Positions 32,816 through 41,171 of a stretch of DNA of 64,000 bases are shown piece after piece; the first letter of the stretch is position 1; every line of letters starts with the position of its first letter. A model generated the notes under the pieces. That model saw nothing but the letters and a program-made list of their open reading frames with translations, was not told the DNA's origin and did no database searches. This DNA is from an uncultured Clostridia bacterium (GTDB lineage Bacteria; Bacillota; Clostridia; Lachnospirales; Anaerotignaceae): the NCBI GenBank assembly GCA_944379995.1, contig CALWGF010000001.1, forward strand, positions 225,006 to 289,005, in the 5' to 3' direction. Made by a program: the position numbers and the translations under genes.

Positions 32816-35227
32816 ATGAATAGTCGCTATGAATTTAGCCAAATAGAAAAAAAATGGCGTGCTGAATGGGAAAAAAATCCTATTAACAAAGAAGATGACA
32901 AAAAACCTAAATATTATTGTCTTGATATGTTCCCATATCCATCAGGTACAGGGCTTCATGTAGGTCACTGGAGAGGATATGTTTTAAGTGATGTTATAAG
33001 CCGTTATAAAGTTTTACAAGGGTATCAGGTTCTCCACCCAATGGGTTGGGACGCTTTTGGTCTTCCTGCTGAAAACTTTGCTATTAAAAACAATATTCAC
33101 CCTTCAATAGCAACTGCTTCAAATATTGCTAATGTTAAAAGACAGCTTCACGATATAAGTGCTATATATGATTGGGATAGAGAAGTTAATACAACAGACC
33201 CTAATTATTATAAATGGACACAGTGGATATTTGTTCAGATGTTTAAAAAAGGTCTTGCATATGAAAAAGAAATGCCTCTTAACTGGTGTCCAAGCTGTAA
33301 ATGTGTTCTTGCTAATGAAGAGGCTACAAATGGTGTTTGTGAACGTTGTGGTGCTACTGTTACAAAGAAAAATCTTCGTCAGTGGATGCTTAAAATAACA
33401 GCTTATGCTGAAAGACTTTTAGAAGACTTAAATAAACTTGATTGGCCAGAAAAAGTTAAAAAAATGCAGTCTGACTGGATTGGAAAAAGCTATGGTGCAG
33501 AAGTAGAATTTGCTGTTAAAGATACAGATGAAAAAATAACTGTATATACAACAAGACCAGATACACTTTATGGTGCTACATTTATGGTACTTTCACCAGA
33601 ACATGAGCTTGTAAAAAAAATCACAACTGATGAACAGAAAGAAGAAATGGAAAAATACTGTTTCCTTGCATCAACAAAATCTTCAGTTGATAGAGTTACA
33701 GACAAAGAAAAAACAGGTGTATTTACAGGTAGATATGGTATAAATCCATTAAATGGTGCATTAACACCTATATGGGTTTCAGACTATGTTCTCGCTGATT
33801 ATGGTACAGGTGCTATTATGTGTGTTCCTGCTCACGACCAGAGGGACTTTGAATTTGCTAAAAAATTTGACCTTCCTATAATTCAGGTTATTAAAGAAGA
33901 GGGAAAAGAAGGCGGAGAACTTACAGAAGCTTATACAGGTGACGGAATTATGATTAATTCTGGCGACTGGAATGGAATGAAAGCCTCAGAAGCAAAAGCA
34001 AAAGCTCCTTTATACCTTGAAGAAAAGGGAATTGGTAAGAAAACAGTTAATTATAAACTTCGTGACTGGGTATTCTCAAGACAAAGATATTGGGGCGAAC
34101 CTATTCCTATTGTACATTGTCCACATTGTGGTGCTGTACCTGTGCCAGAAGACCAGCTTCCTGTTGTTTTACCAAATGTTGAGTCATACAAACCAACAGA
34201 TACAGGAGAATCACCACTTGCAGACATTGATGAATGGGTAAATACAAAATGCCCTTGCTGTGGTGCTGATGCGAAAAGAGAAACAAATACAATGCCTCAA
34301 TGGGCAGGTTCTTCTTGGTATTTCCTTCGTTATGTTGACCCACATAATAATGAGGCTCTTGCAAGTAAAGAAGCTCTTGATAAATGGGCTCCTGTTGATA
34401 TGTATGTTGGAGGTATAGAACACGCCGTATTACATCTTTTATACGCTCGTTTCTATACAAAAGTACTTTATGATATTGGAGCAGTTTTATTTGATGAGCC
34501 ATTCTTAAAACTCTTTAATCAGGGTATGATTACAAAAGATGGTAATAAAATGAGTAAATCAAAAGGAAATGTTGTTTCTCCAGACGTACTTGTTGAAAAA
34601 TACGGTTGTGACTCATTAAGAATGTATGAGCTTTTCGTAGGGCCACCAGAACTTGACTCTGAATGGGACGATAGTGGTATTGATGGTGTATTCCGTTATC
34701 TTAATAAAGTTTGGAAATTTGTTGCAGGATATAAAGATAAAACTGTTGCTGCTACAAAAGAAATGGAATTTGCTAAAAATAAAATGATTTATGAAATAAC
34801 AACACGTCTTGAAGCTCTTACAATGAATACAGTTGTAAGTGGATTTATGGAATATACAAATAAAATGATAGACGTTGCTAAAAATGCAGACGGTATTGAT
34901 AAAGAGTCTTTAGAAGCACTTGTAAGACTTCTTGCTCCTTTCACACCACATATTGCAGAAGAGATGTGGAGAGAACTTGGACATGATATAACAGTATTTG
35001 AAGCAGGTTGGCCAGAATATGATGAGTCAAAACTTGTTGTTTCAACAGTTGAATTACCTGTACAGATTAATGGTAAAGTAAAAGATAGTATAGAAATTGA
35101 TAAAGACGAAGCAAAAGATGTTGTTCTTGCAAAAGCAAAAGAACTTCTTGGTGGAAAATTAGAAGGAAAAACAATAGTTAAAGAAATCTATGTTCCAGGT
35201 AGAATTATTAACTTTGTTGTAAAATAA
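32816..35227 (+). CDS. leuS: Leucyl-tRNA synthetase
   Basis: 803-residue class I synthetase. HIGH-type motif FPYPSGTGLHVGHWRGY (~38-54), CP1 editing domain with TTRPDTLYGATFMVLSPEH (~236-254) that hydrolyses mischarged tRNA, two zinc-ribbon-type Cys sets (CPSCKC..CERCG ~160-180; CPHCG and CPCCG later) and KMSKS (~577-581). ATG at 32816 after AAGGAGG; the frame opens at 32777 inside the T-box terminator, which cannot be translated. Expected length. Confidence 0.98.
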   Translation: MNSRYEFSQIEKKWRAEWEKNPINKEDDKKPKYYCLDMFPYPSGTGLHVGHWRGYVLSDVISRYKVLQGYQVLHPMGWDAFGLPAENFAIKNNIHPSIATASNIANVKRQLHDISAIYDWDREVNTTDPNYYKWTQWIFVQMFKKGLAYEKEMPLNWCPSCKCVLANEEATNGVCERCGATVTKKNLRQWMLKITAYAERLLEDLNKLDWPEKVKKMQSDWIGKSYGAEVEFAVKDTDEKITVYTTRPDTLYGATFMVLSPEHELVKKITTDEQKEEMEKYCFLASTKSSVDRVTDKEKTGVFTGRYGINPLNGALTPIWVSDYVLADYGTGAIMCVPAHDQRDFEFAKKFDLPIIQVIKEEGKEGGELTEAYTGDGIMINSGDWNGMKASEAKAKAPLYLEEKGIGKKTVNYKLRDWVFSRQRYWGEPIPIVHCPHCGAVPVPEDQLPVVLPNVESYKPTDTGESPLADIDEWVNTKCPCCGADAKRETNTMPQWAGSSWYFLRYVDPHNNEALASKEALDKWAPVDMYVGGIEHAVLHLLYARFYTKVLYDIGAVLFDEPFLKLFNQGMITKDGNKMSKSKGNVVSPDVLVEKYGCDSLRMYELFVGPPELDSEWDDSGIDGVFRYLNKVWKFVAGYKDKTVAATKEMEFAKNKMIYEITTRLEALTMNTVVSGFMEYTNKMIDVAKNADGIDKESLEALVRLLAPFTPHIAEEMWRELGHDITVFEAGWPEYDESKLVVSTVELPVQINGKVKDSIEIDKDEAKDVVLAKAKELLGGKLEGKTIVKEIYVPGRIINFVVK

Positions 35228-35235
35228 TATTTATA

Positions 35236-35264
35236 GGGTATCGATAAAGTCGATACCCTTTTTT
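35236..35264 (+). terminator. Terminator of leuS
   Basis: Perfect stem GGGTATCGA / TCGATACCC, loop TAAAG, then T6. Confidence 0.92.
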
Positions 35265-35271
35265 ATGGTGA

Positions 35272-35314
35272 TGGGGATAGTGTCCCCAGCGGGGTGTTGG
35301 GGTAGAACCCCAAG
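35272..35314. repeat. GC-rich double hairpin of unknown origin
   Basis: TGGGGA-N5-TCCCCA (35272-35288) is followed by TTGGGGT-AGA-ACCCCAA (35298-35314), joined by GCGGGGTG. This GC-rich patch is out of keeping with the AT-rich surroundings and carries no ORF. It may be the relic of a mobile element end or an inserted repeat. Confidence 0.45.
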
Positions 35315-35381
35315 GTCTTAATAAAATTTGAATAAATATGCAATTAATATTGTATTTTTTTAAGAAATTTGTAAAAATATA

Positions 35382-35500
35382 TTGTTAATTTGCATAAAAA
35401 GTGGTAAATTATAAAGCGTGTTCCTTTAGAGGGGGAAATAATTATAAAAGGAACTGGGTAAAAAAACATATTTTGTTTTTTTATGCAGGATAAAAAAGGA
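35382..35500 (+). promoter_or_regulatory. Promoter and hairpin-rich leader of the symporter gene
   Basis: TTGTTA (35382-35387) and TAAATT (35405-35410), 17 bp apart. The leader can form GTTCCTTT / AAAGGAAC (~35419-35455) and then a hairpin in AAAAAAACATATTTTG with a T7 run, which looks like an attenuator. No known riboswitch class was recognised. Confidence 0.4.
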
Positions 35501-35513
35501 GATGAACTAAAAA

Positions 35514-36722
35514 ATGGCAGAAAAAAAACTTAGTATGCCTATAAAAACTCTTATTGGTCTTTTATGTGGTGTTGTAGTAGGTCTTTTACTTGAAAAAAAT
35601 TCTTATATTGCAACTACATATATAAGTCCTTTTGGTACATTGTTTTTAAATTGTATTAAAATGGTTGTTGTACCTATGGTATTTTCATCAATAGTTGTTG
35701 GTGTTTGTGGTATAGGTGATGCAAGACGTGTTGGAAGAATAGGTGGAAAAACAGTATTGTATTTCCTTTGTACAACAATTTGTGCTGCATCATTTGGTAT
35801 TATTGCTGCTAATATATTTAAAATTGGACAGGGATTTACAATTGAAGGTTCTATTGCAGAGGTTACAATACCAGAAAATCCGGGAATTATAAATACTTTA
35901 ATAAATATTATACCTTCAAACCCTATACAATCAATTGCTAATGGAGATATGCTTCAAATTATAGCTTTTGCAATAGTAGTTGGTGCTGGTACTGTAATTG
36001 TTGGTGAAAGAGCAAAATATGTATATAAATTCTTTGACGGTATGGCAGAAATAATGTTCTCAATAACAGGGGTAATAATGAAATTTACACCTTTTGCAGT
36101 ATTTGCTCTTATAACACCTGTTGTTGCTCAAAATGGTGTAAAAGTACTTCTTCCTCTTATAAGTGTTGTACTTATTGTTTATGGAACTTGTATATTCCAC
36201 GCAATAGTTGTATATTCATCATCAGTTAAAATATTTTCAGGCATAAGCCCTATTAAATTCTTTAAAGATGCAGCAGAAGCTATTGTTTTTGCTTTTACAT
36301 CTGCAAGTAGTTCTGCAACACTTCCATATTCTATGAAATCAGCAGAAAAACTTGGTGTTTCCGAACCGGTAGCATCTTTTGTACTTCCTCTCGGTTCTAC
36401 AATAAATATGGACGGTACAGCAATATATCAGGGTATATGTGCATTATTTATAGCTAATGTTTATGGTATAGAACTTACACTTGTTCAACAGATAACAATA
36501 GTTCTTACTTGTACATTTGCATCAGTAGGTGCAGCAGGTATACCTGGTTCTGCTATGATTATGCTTTCAATGGTTTTACAGTCTGTTGGACTTCCTCTCG
36601 AAGGTATAGGACTTGTTGCAGGAATTGACCGTATAACAGATATGGCACCAACAGCAACAAATATAACAGGTGATATTGCTTGTTCAGTAGTTGTTGGAGC
36701 AACAGAAAAAGAAATTAAATAA
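35514..36722 (+). CDS. Dicarboxylate/amino acid:cation symporter (DAACS)
   Basis: 402 residues, eight membrane helices plus re-entrant hairpins. Family signatures: serine-rich FTSASSSATLPYSMK (~262-276), substrate/sodium motif GSTINMDGTAIYQG (~294-307), and AAGIPGSAMIMLS (~341-353) with GIDRITDM later. Family members take up glutamate, aspartate, dicarboxylates, or Ser/Thr with Na+ or H+. The substrate is not clear from the sequence. Monocistronic with a hairpin-rich leader. Confidence 0.93.
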   Translation: MAEKKLSMPIKTLIGLLCGVVVGLLLEKNSYIATTYISPFGTLFLNCIKMVVVPMVFSSIVVGVCGIGDARRVGRIGGKTVLYFLCTTICAASFGIIAANIFKIGQGFTIEGSIAEVTIPENPGIINTLINIIPSNPIQSIANGDMLQIIAFAIVVGAGTVIVGERAKYVYKFFDGMAEIMFSITGVIMKFTPFAVFALITPVVAQNGVKVLLPLISVVLIVYGTCIFHAIVVYSSSVKIFSGISPIKFFKDAAEAIVFAFTSASSSATLPYSMKSAEKLGVSEPVASFVLPLGSTINMDGTAIYQGICALFIANVYGIELTLVQQITIVLTCTFASVGAAGIPGSAMIMLSMVLQSVGLPLEGIGLVAGIDRITDMAPTATNITGDIACSVVVGATEKEIK

Positions 36723-36735
36723 TTTATTTATTAAA

Positions 36736-36768
36736 AAACAGGCTATATTTTTATAGTCTGTTTTTTTA
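36736..36768 (+). terminator. Terminator of the symporter gene
   Basis: Stem AAACAGGCTATA / TATAGTCTGTTT (one wobble), then T-rich tail. Confidence 0.88.
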
Positions 36769-36823
36769 TGCTATAATATATAAAAATTTATATAAGAATT
36801 TTTATTATAGAGGTGAAATTAAT

Positions 36824-37567
36824 ATGGTTGAAATATGTTGCGGTAGTTTTTATGATGCTTTAATGGCATATAAAGGCGGTGCTAAAAGAATAGAACTTAA
36901 TAGTAGTTTAAATTTGGGCGGTTTAACTCCTTCTATTGGTACACTTGAAATTGTAAAAGAAAAATGTAATGGTATTAAAATTGTTTCTATGGTTCGTCCT
37001 AGAGGTGCAGGCTTTTGTTATTGCGATGAAGATTTTTATGTTATGGAAAGAGATTGTAAAGAGCTTTTAAAAAATGGTAGTGACGGTATAGTTTTTGGTT
37101 GTCTTAATTCTGATTTTACACTTGATATTTATAAAAATGAAAAACTTATTGATTTAATTCATCAGTATAATGGAGAGGCTGTTTTTCATAGAGCATTTGA
37201 CTGTGTACAAAATCCTTATGAAACAATAGAAAAACTTATTGATATGGGTGTTGATAGAATTCTTACAAGTGGACTTAAAGAAAAAGCATATGACGGAAGA
37301 TTTCTTATAAAAGAATTACAACAAAAATATGGTGATGATATAGAAATACTTGCAGGTAGTGGCATAAACTCAAATAATGCAAAAGAAATTATGGAATTTA
37401 CAGGCATATCACAAGTTCATAGTTCTTGTAAAGAATGGATTTGTGATAATACAACAAAATCTGAAAATGTTTCTTATGCCTTTGGGGTTGGTGAATATGA
37501 AATGTGTTATGATGCTGTTTCTGAAAAACTTGTAAGTGAACTTTTAAAATCTTTAGGAGAGTTTTAA
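36824..37567 (+). CDS. cutC: CutC family copper homeostasis protein
   Basis: 247 residues, TIM-barrel CutC family: GGAKRIELNSSLNLGGLTPSIG (~18-39, conserved), MVRPRGAGFCYCDEDF (~57-72), FHRAFDC (~123-129), RILTSGLKEKAYDG and GSGINSNN. A role in copper handling is the family annotation and is weakly supported biochemically. Followed four bases later by alaX, so probably co-transcribed. Confidence 0.92.
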   Translation: MVEICCGSFYDALMAYKGGAKRIELNSSLNLGGLTPSIGTLEIVKEKCNGIKIVSMVRPRGAGFCYCDEDFYVMERDCKELLKNGSDGIVFGCLNSDFTLDIYKNEKLIDLIHQYNGEAVFHRAFDCVQNPYETIEKLIDMGVDRILTSGLKEKAYDGRFLIKELQQKYGDDIEILAGSGINSNNAKEIMEFTGISQVHSSCKEWICDNTTKSENVSYAFGVGEYEMCYDAVSEKLVSELLKSLGEF

Positions 37568-37571
37568 TAAA

Positions 37572-38720
37572 ATGACAGAAAAATTATATTATAAAGACGG
37601 ATATATAAAAGAATTTGAAGCTATTGTTACAAATTGTACAAAAAAAGATAATTATTTTATTATAGAACTTGATAAAACAGCTTTTTATCCTGAAGGCGGT
37701 GGACAAGCAGGAGATACAGGTTTTATTGGTGATATTGAAGTATTTGACACTCACGAAAAAGATGAAAAAGTACTTCATTATTCAAAAAATAGTATTGAAA
37801 TAGGTACTTCTGTAAAATGTCGTATAAATTGGGAAAGACGTTTTCCTATTATGCAAGAACATACAGGAGAGCATATTGTTTCCGGTGTTATACATAAACT
37901 TTATGGATATAATAACGTAGGTTTTCATATGGGAAAAGATGCTGTTGTTATAGATATTGACGGAAATCTTAATGAAAGTGATATTGATAAAATAGAATAT
38001 ATTTCTAATGAGGCTATTTATGAAAATATAGAGGTTAAAACTTCAATATATGATGAAAAAACTGTTTCTAATATTGAATATAGAAGTAAAAAGAAAATTG
38101 AAGGCAATATACGAATTGTTAATATAGAAGGCTATGATACTTGTGCTTGTTGTGGTGTTCATACTAAAAGAACAGGGGAAATAGGTATAATAAAAATTTT
38201 AGATTTTCAAAAATATAAAGGCGGAACAAGAATATCTATGCTCTGTGGCAAAAGAGCATTGATTGATTATAGAAATAAAAATAAAGATGTATATAAAATA
38301 TCATCAATTCTTTCTGCAAAGCCTGAAAATATAACAGAATATACTGAAACTACTCTTAAAAAACTTGAATATGAAAAAAACGAAAATTTCAGACTTAATA
38401 TGGAAATTTTTAAATTGAAATCAGAAAAATATAATAATGAGAAATTTATAATTGAATTTTTAGAAATTGAAAATTCTGACCTTTTAAGAAGATATTGTAC
38501 AATACTTTTTGAAAAATCTGATATGTGTTGTGTATTTGGTGGAAATGACCAAAAAGGTTATAAATATGTTGTTTATAGCAAATACGAAAATATGAAAGAC
38601 TTTGCTAAAAATATGAATAAAGAACTTTCCGGAAAAGGTGGGGGAAAGGATTTAATGATACAAGGTAGCGTAAATGCTACAAAAGAAAATATAGAAAAAT
38701 ATTTTAATAAATATAAATGA
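37572..38720 (+). CDS. Alanyl-tRNA editing protein AlaX (long type)
   Basis: 382 residues resembling the editing half of AlaRS plus a C-terminal DHHA1-like domain. Zinc ligands: HTGEH (~98-102, HxxxH) and CACCGVH (~193-199, CxxxH); PEGGGQAGDTG (~41-51) is the AlaX/ThrRS-SAD start. C-terminal GKGGGKDLMIQGSV (~355-368) matches DHHA1. It hydrolyses Ser- or Gly-mischarged tRNA-Ala in trans. The ribosome site lies within the end of cutC. Confidence 0.92.
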   Translation: MTEKLYYKDGYIKEFEAIVTNCTKKDNYFIIELDKTAFYPEGGGQAGDTGFIGDIEVFDTHEKDEKVLHYSKNSIEIGTSVKCRINWERRFPIMQEHTGEHIVSGVIHKLYGYNNVGFHMGKDAVVIDIDGNLNESDIDKIEYISNEAIYENIEVKTSIYDEKTVSNIEYRSKKKIEGNIRIVNIEGYDTCACCGVHTKRTGEIGIIKILDFQKYKGGTRISMLCGKRALIDYRNKNKDVYKISSILSAKPENITEYTETTLKKLEYEKNENFRLNMEIFKLKSEKYNNEKFIIEFLEIENSDLLRRYCTILFEKSDMCCVFGGNDQKGYKYVVYSKYENMKDFAKNMNKELSGKGGGKDLMIQGSVNATKENIEKYFNKYK

Positions 38721-38741
38721 TAAAAATATAAAAAAATAAAA

Positions 38742-38764
38742 AAGCCTTCTGTAACAGAAGGCTT
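38742..38764. terminator. Bidirectional terminator
   Basis: Perfect stem AAGCCTTCTG / CAGAAGGCTT with a TAA loop between convergent alaX and folT. Confidence 0.9.
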
Positions 38765-38770
38765 AAATTT

Positions 38771-39328
38771 TTATACTTTTTTAAAATGAAAATTATGTAC
38801 TATTTTTTCAATAGATTTTGAAACTATATAAAATACAAACACTTCAATAGGGAACATTATAAGCTCTTTTATAACTCGTGCTGAAATAAGTACAAAAAAG
38901 CCTTTTCCTAAAAGTATTGAAAGCCAGTAAGTATTTAAAAGTGTGTTTACAAATATTGCTACTATAAGTTTTGCAAATACTATTCTTTTAAGGCTCATAG
39001 TTTGTTTGTAGAAAACAAAACCATAAATCATACCACCTAAAATTGCACTTATAGTAAATCCAGGGAAAAACTGCCCTGTTGGCTTTACAATAAATTTAAG
39101 TATGTCACTTACACCTGCCATAATTCCACCAACAGCAGGACCAAAAAACATAGCTGTAAGCTCATTTGGTACAAATGAAAAACCTATTTTCAAAAAGTCA
39201 CCAAGCTGTACTGTGGCAAAAAAGCCTAAAATAACAGCTAAAGCTATAAGCATAGCAACAGTAGTAAGTTTTCTTGTGTCCTTTAATTCTGAAGCGGACT
39301 CCTTCATTTTTTCAATTAAAACATTCAT
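38771..39328 (-). CDS. folT: Folate ECF transporter S component
   Basis: 185 residues with about six membrane helices. FolT marks: KIGFSFVPNELTAMFFGPAVGG (~47-68) and SDILKFIVKPTGQFFPGFTISAILGGMIYG (~76-105). It binds folate and works with the shared ECF energising module (EcfA/A'/T, not in this window). A THF riboswitch in its leader supports the assignment strongly. AAAGGAGG upstream. Confidence 0.93.
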   Translation of the reverse strand: MNVLIEKMKESASELKDTRKLTTVAMLIALAVILGFFATVQLGDFLKIGFSFVPNELTAMFFGPAVGGIMAGVSDILKFIVKPTGQFFPGFTISAILGGMIYGFVFYKQTMSLKRIVFAKLIVAIFVNTLLNTYWLSILLGKGFFVLISARVIKELIMFPIEVFVFYIVSKSIEKIVHNFHFKKV

Positions 39329-39397
39329 TTTATTACCTCCTTTGTATTATACTCCTTTTTGCTATACACAGAAGGTAGTAAAATCATTCTATGTGTA

Positions 39398-39493
39398 GCA
39401 GCGGGATGCGGATACTATAAGCAGTAAAAAAACTTAAATCCTTTTGGCAACTCCCCGTCCAAAATGGTTTTGACAAATAATATCCTACTCTGC
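39398..39493 (-). promoter_or_regulatory. Tetrahydrofolate (THF) riboswitch of folT
   Basis: Minus strand: P1 GCAG / CTGC at the ends, GCAGAGTAGGAT at the 5' side, central GGGGAGTTGCC, and the closing GTATCCGCATCCCGCTGC. These match the conserved ends and central loop of the folT/THF motif. Downstream (39394-39362), TACACA-t-AGAA / TTCTGTGTA can form a hairpin near the ribosome site, so control of translation or elongation is plausible. Confidence 0.88.
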
Positions 39494-39637
39494 GAATGTT
39501 TACTTTGAAAGTATAACAAAGAAAAATATTTTTTTCAATATATATTATTGATTGTATATTATAAAATGCAATTATATAAATTTATACATAAAAATACATA
39601 AAATTACAATAATAATGCATAAAAATAAAATTTTATG

Positions 39638-39888
39638 TTGACAAAATGTAATTATAGTAATATCATATATCTTGTTCGATTAAGAGGCCGCGAAAATCAA
39701 TAGTAGTTTTTTAACGAAAGGGAAATTCGCCGAAAGTATATTTTTACTTGGGACTGTGTTGAATAAATACAGTACTCCTTATTTGGTTTTGTCCGAGCCA
39801 AAATGAGGGTGCTTGTTCGAATTGGGCGAAAGTAGTTTTTTAAGTGGTATCTGTAACACCTTAGGCACTTTTGCTTATAGGTGTTTTT
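39638..39888 (+). promoter_or_regulatory. Lysine riboswitch (L box) with promoter and terminator
   Basis: Promoter TTGACA (39638-39643) and TATCAT (39661-39666), 17 bp apart. Aptamer ~39677-39819: closing helix CGATTAAG / CTTGTTCG, AAGAGGCCGCG, then AACGAAAGGGAAATTCGCCG and GACTGTGTTGAATAAATAC, all close to the L-box consensus. Terminator: ACACCTTA / TATAGGTGT with an inner GCA/TGC stem (39856-39884), then T5. Lysine binding should stop transcription before the dehydrogenase-like gene. Confidence 0.92.
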
Positions 39889-39924
39889 ATTTTATAATTT
39901 TATAAAGAGAAGGAGATTTTAAAA

Positions 39925-41091
39925 ATGGTTTTTGGGTTATTGAAAGACATTAAAAAAGGTGAATACAGAACAATAGCTACACCTGTTGAAATAGCTTCTA
40001 TTAAAAGTTGGGGACATACTGTGCTTGTTCAGAAAGGAGCAGGGGAAAGAGCCGGTTTTTCTGATGAAAGCTATATAAAAGCTGGTGCTACTATTATTGA
40101 AACAGCAGAAGAAATGTATGAAAAATGTGATTTTTTAACAAAAGTAAAAGAGCTTGAACCTTCTGAATTTGATATGCTTCGTGAAGGTCAAATTATATTT
40201 ACTTGTATACACCCTGCCGCTCATAGAGAAGAAGTACAAGCTATATTAGACAAAAAAGTTATAGCTTTTACAGCAGAGGACTCTCATAGATATGGTTCAC
40301 CAAACTGTGAAGCTGCCGGAAAACAAGGAGCTCTTTTTGGACTTGAATCAATGCTTACAATAAACGGTGGTAAAGGTAAATTTGTAAGCGGTCTTGGTGG
40401 AGCACCTGGAATGAATGTGCTTATACTTGGTGCAGGTGTTGTTGGTCGTGCTGCACTTGAAGTTCTTCATTCTCTCGGAGCTTGGGTAACAGTTATGGAT
40501 ATTAATATAGGAACACTTAGAGATGTTCAGAGAATGTATAATGAAAAAATAAACACAGCTTTCTGTACAAAAGAAAATATCAAAAAAATTCTTCCACAAA
40601 CAGATATGGTTTTAAACTGTGTAAAATGGCCTAAAGGTACAAATGAGTATCTTATAGATAGAGAAATGCTTAAACTTATGGAAAAAGGTTCTGTAATTGT
40701 TGATATAAGTAATGACGAAAATGGAGCAATAGAGTCATTCCACGAAACAACACACGAAGACCCAAGATATATTGAAGAGGGTATTGTACACTACTGTGTA
40801 AGTAATATTCCGGGGGCAATAGCACATTCAACATCAATAGCTTATGCAGGTTCTGTACTTCCTCATTTCCAAAAAATACTTAATAATGGAGTAGCAGAGG
40901 CTTGTGTAATGGACGGATACCTTAGAAGAAGCCTTACAGCATATAAAGGTTATCTTACACACGAGGAAACAAGTGCAATACAAAATAGACCATGGATAAA
41001 ACCAGAAGATATTTTAGGTATTGCAGATAGAAACCTTGACCCTGCACCACCTGCAACAGTAACAAAATCAAATAATTTTATTAAATTATAA
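39925..41091 (+). CDS. Alanine dehydrogenase/PNT-family oxidoreductase
   Basis: 388 residues, AlaDH_PNT N- and C-domains. KVKE (~73-76) and IHPAAHREE (~93-101) hold the substrate Lys and His of alanine dehydrogenase; Rossmann motif ILGAGVVGRAAL (~170-181); GSVIVDISNDENGAIE (~254-269) and HYCVSNIPGAIAHSTSIAYA (~290-309). The segment facing the substrate is divergent (RYGSPNCEAAGKQ where Ald has a LPLLTPMSEVAG-like block). It sits under a lysine riboswitch, so it may act on lysine or a derivative; the superfamily also includes saccharopine dehydrogenase and carboxyethyl-ornithine/lysine synthase. True alanine dehydrogenase remains possible. Confidence 0.8.
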   Translation: MVFGLLKDIKKGEYRTIATPVEIASIKSWGHTVLVQKGAGERAGFSDESYIKAGATIIETAEEMYEKCDFLTKVKELEPSEFDMLREGQIIFTCIHPAAHREEVQAILDKKVIAFTAEDSHRYGSPNCEAAGKQGALFGLESMLTINGGKGKFVSGLGGAPGMNVLILGAGVVGRAALEVLHSLGAWVTVMDINIGTLRDVQRMYNEKINTAFCTKENIKKILPQTDMVLNCVKWPKGTNEYLIDREMLKLMEKGSVIVDISNDENGAIESFHETTHEDPRYIEEGIVHYCVSNIPGAIAHSTSIAYAGSVLPHFQKILNNGVAEACVMDGYLRRSLTAYKGYLTHEETSAIQNRPWIKPEDILGIADRNLDPAPPATVTKSNNFIKL

Positions 41092-41171
41092 TATGGTTTT
41101 ATAGGTGGAAATTAATATATTTTGATTTCCACCTTTTTATATATTCTAATTATTTTAAAAAAGAAAGGTAG

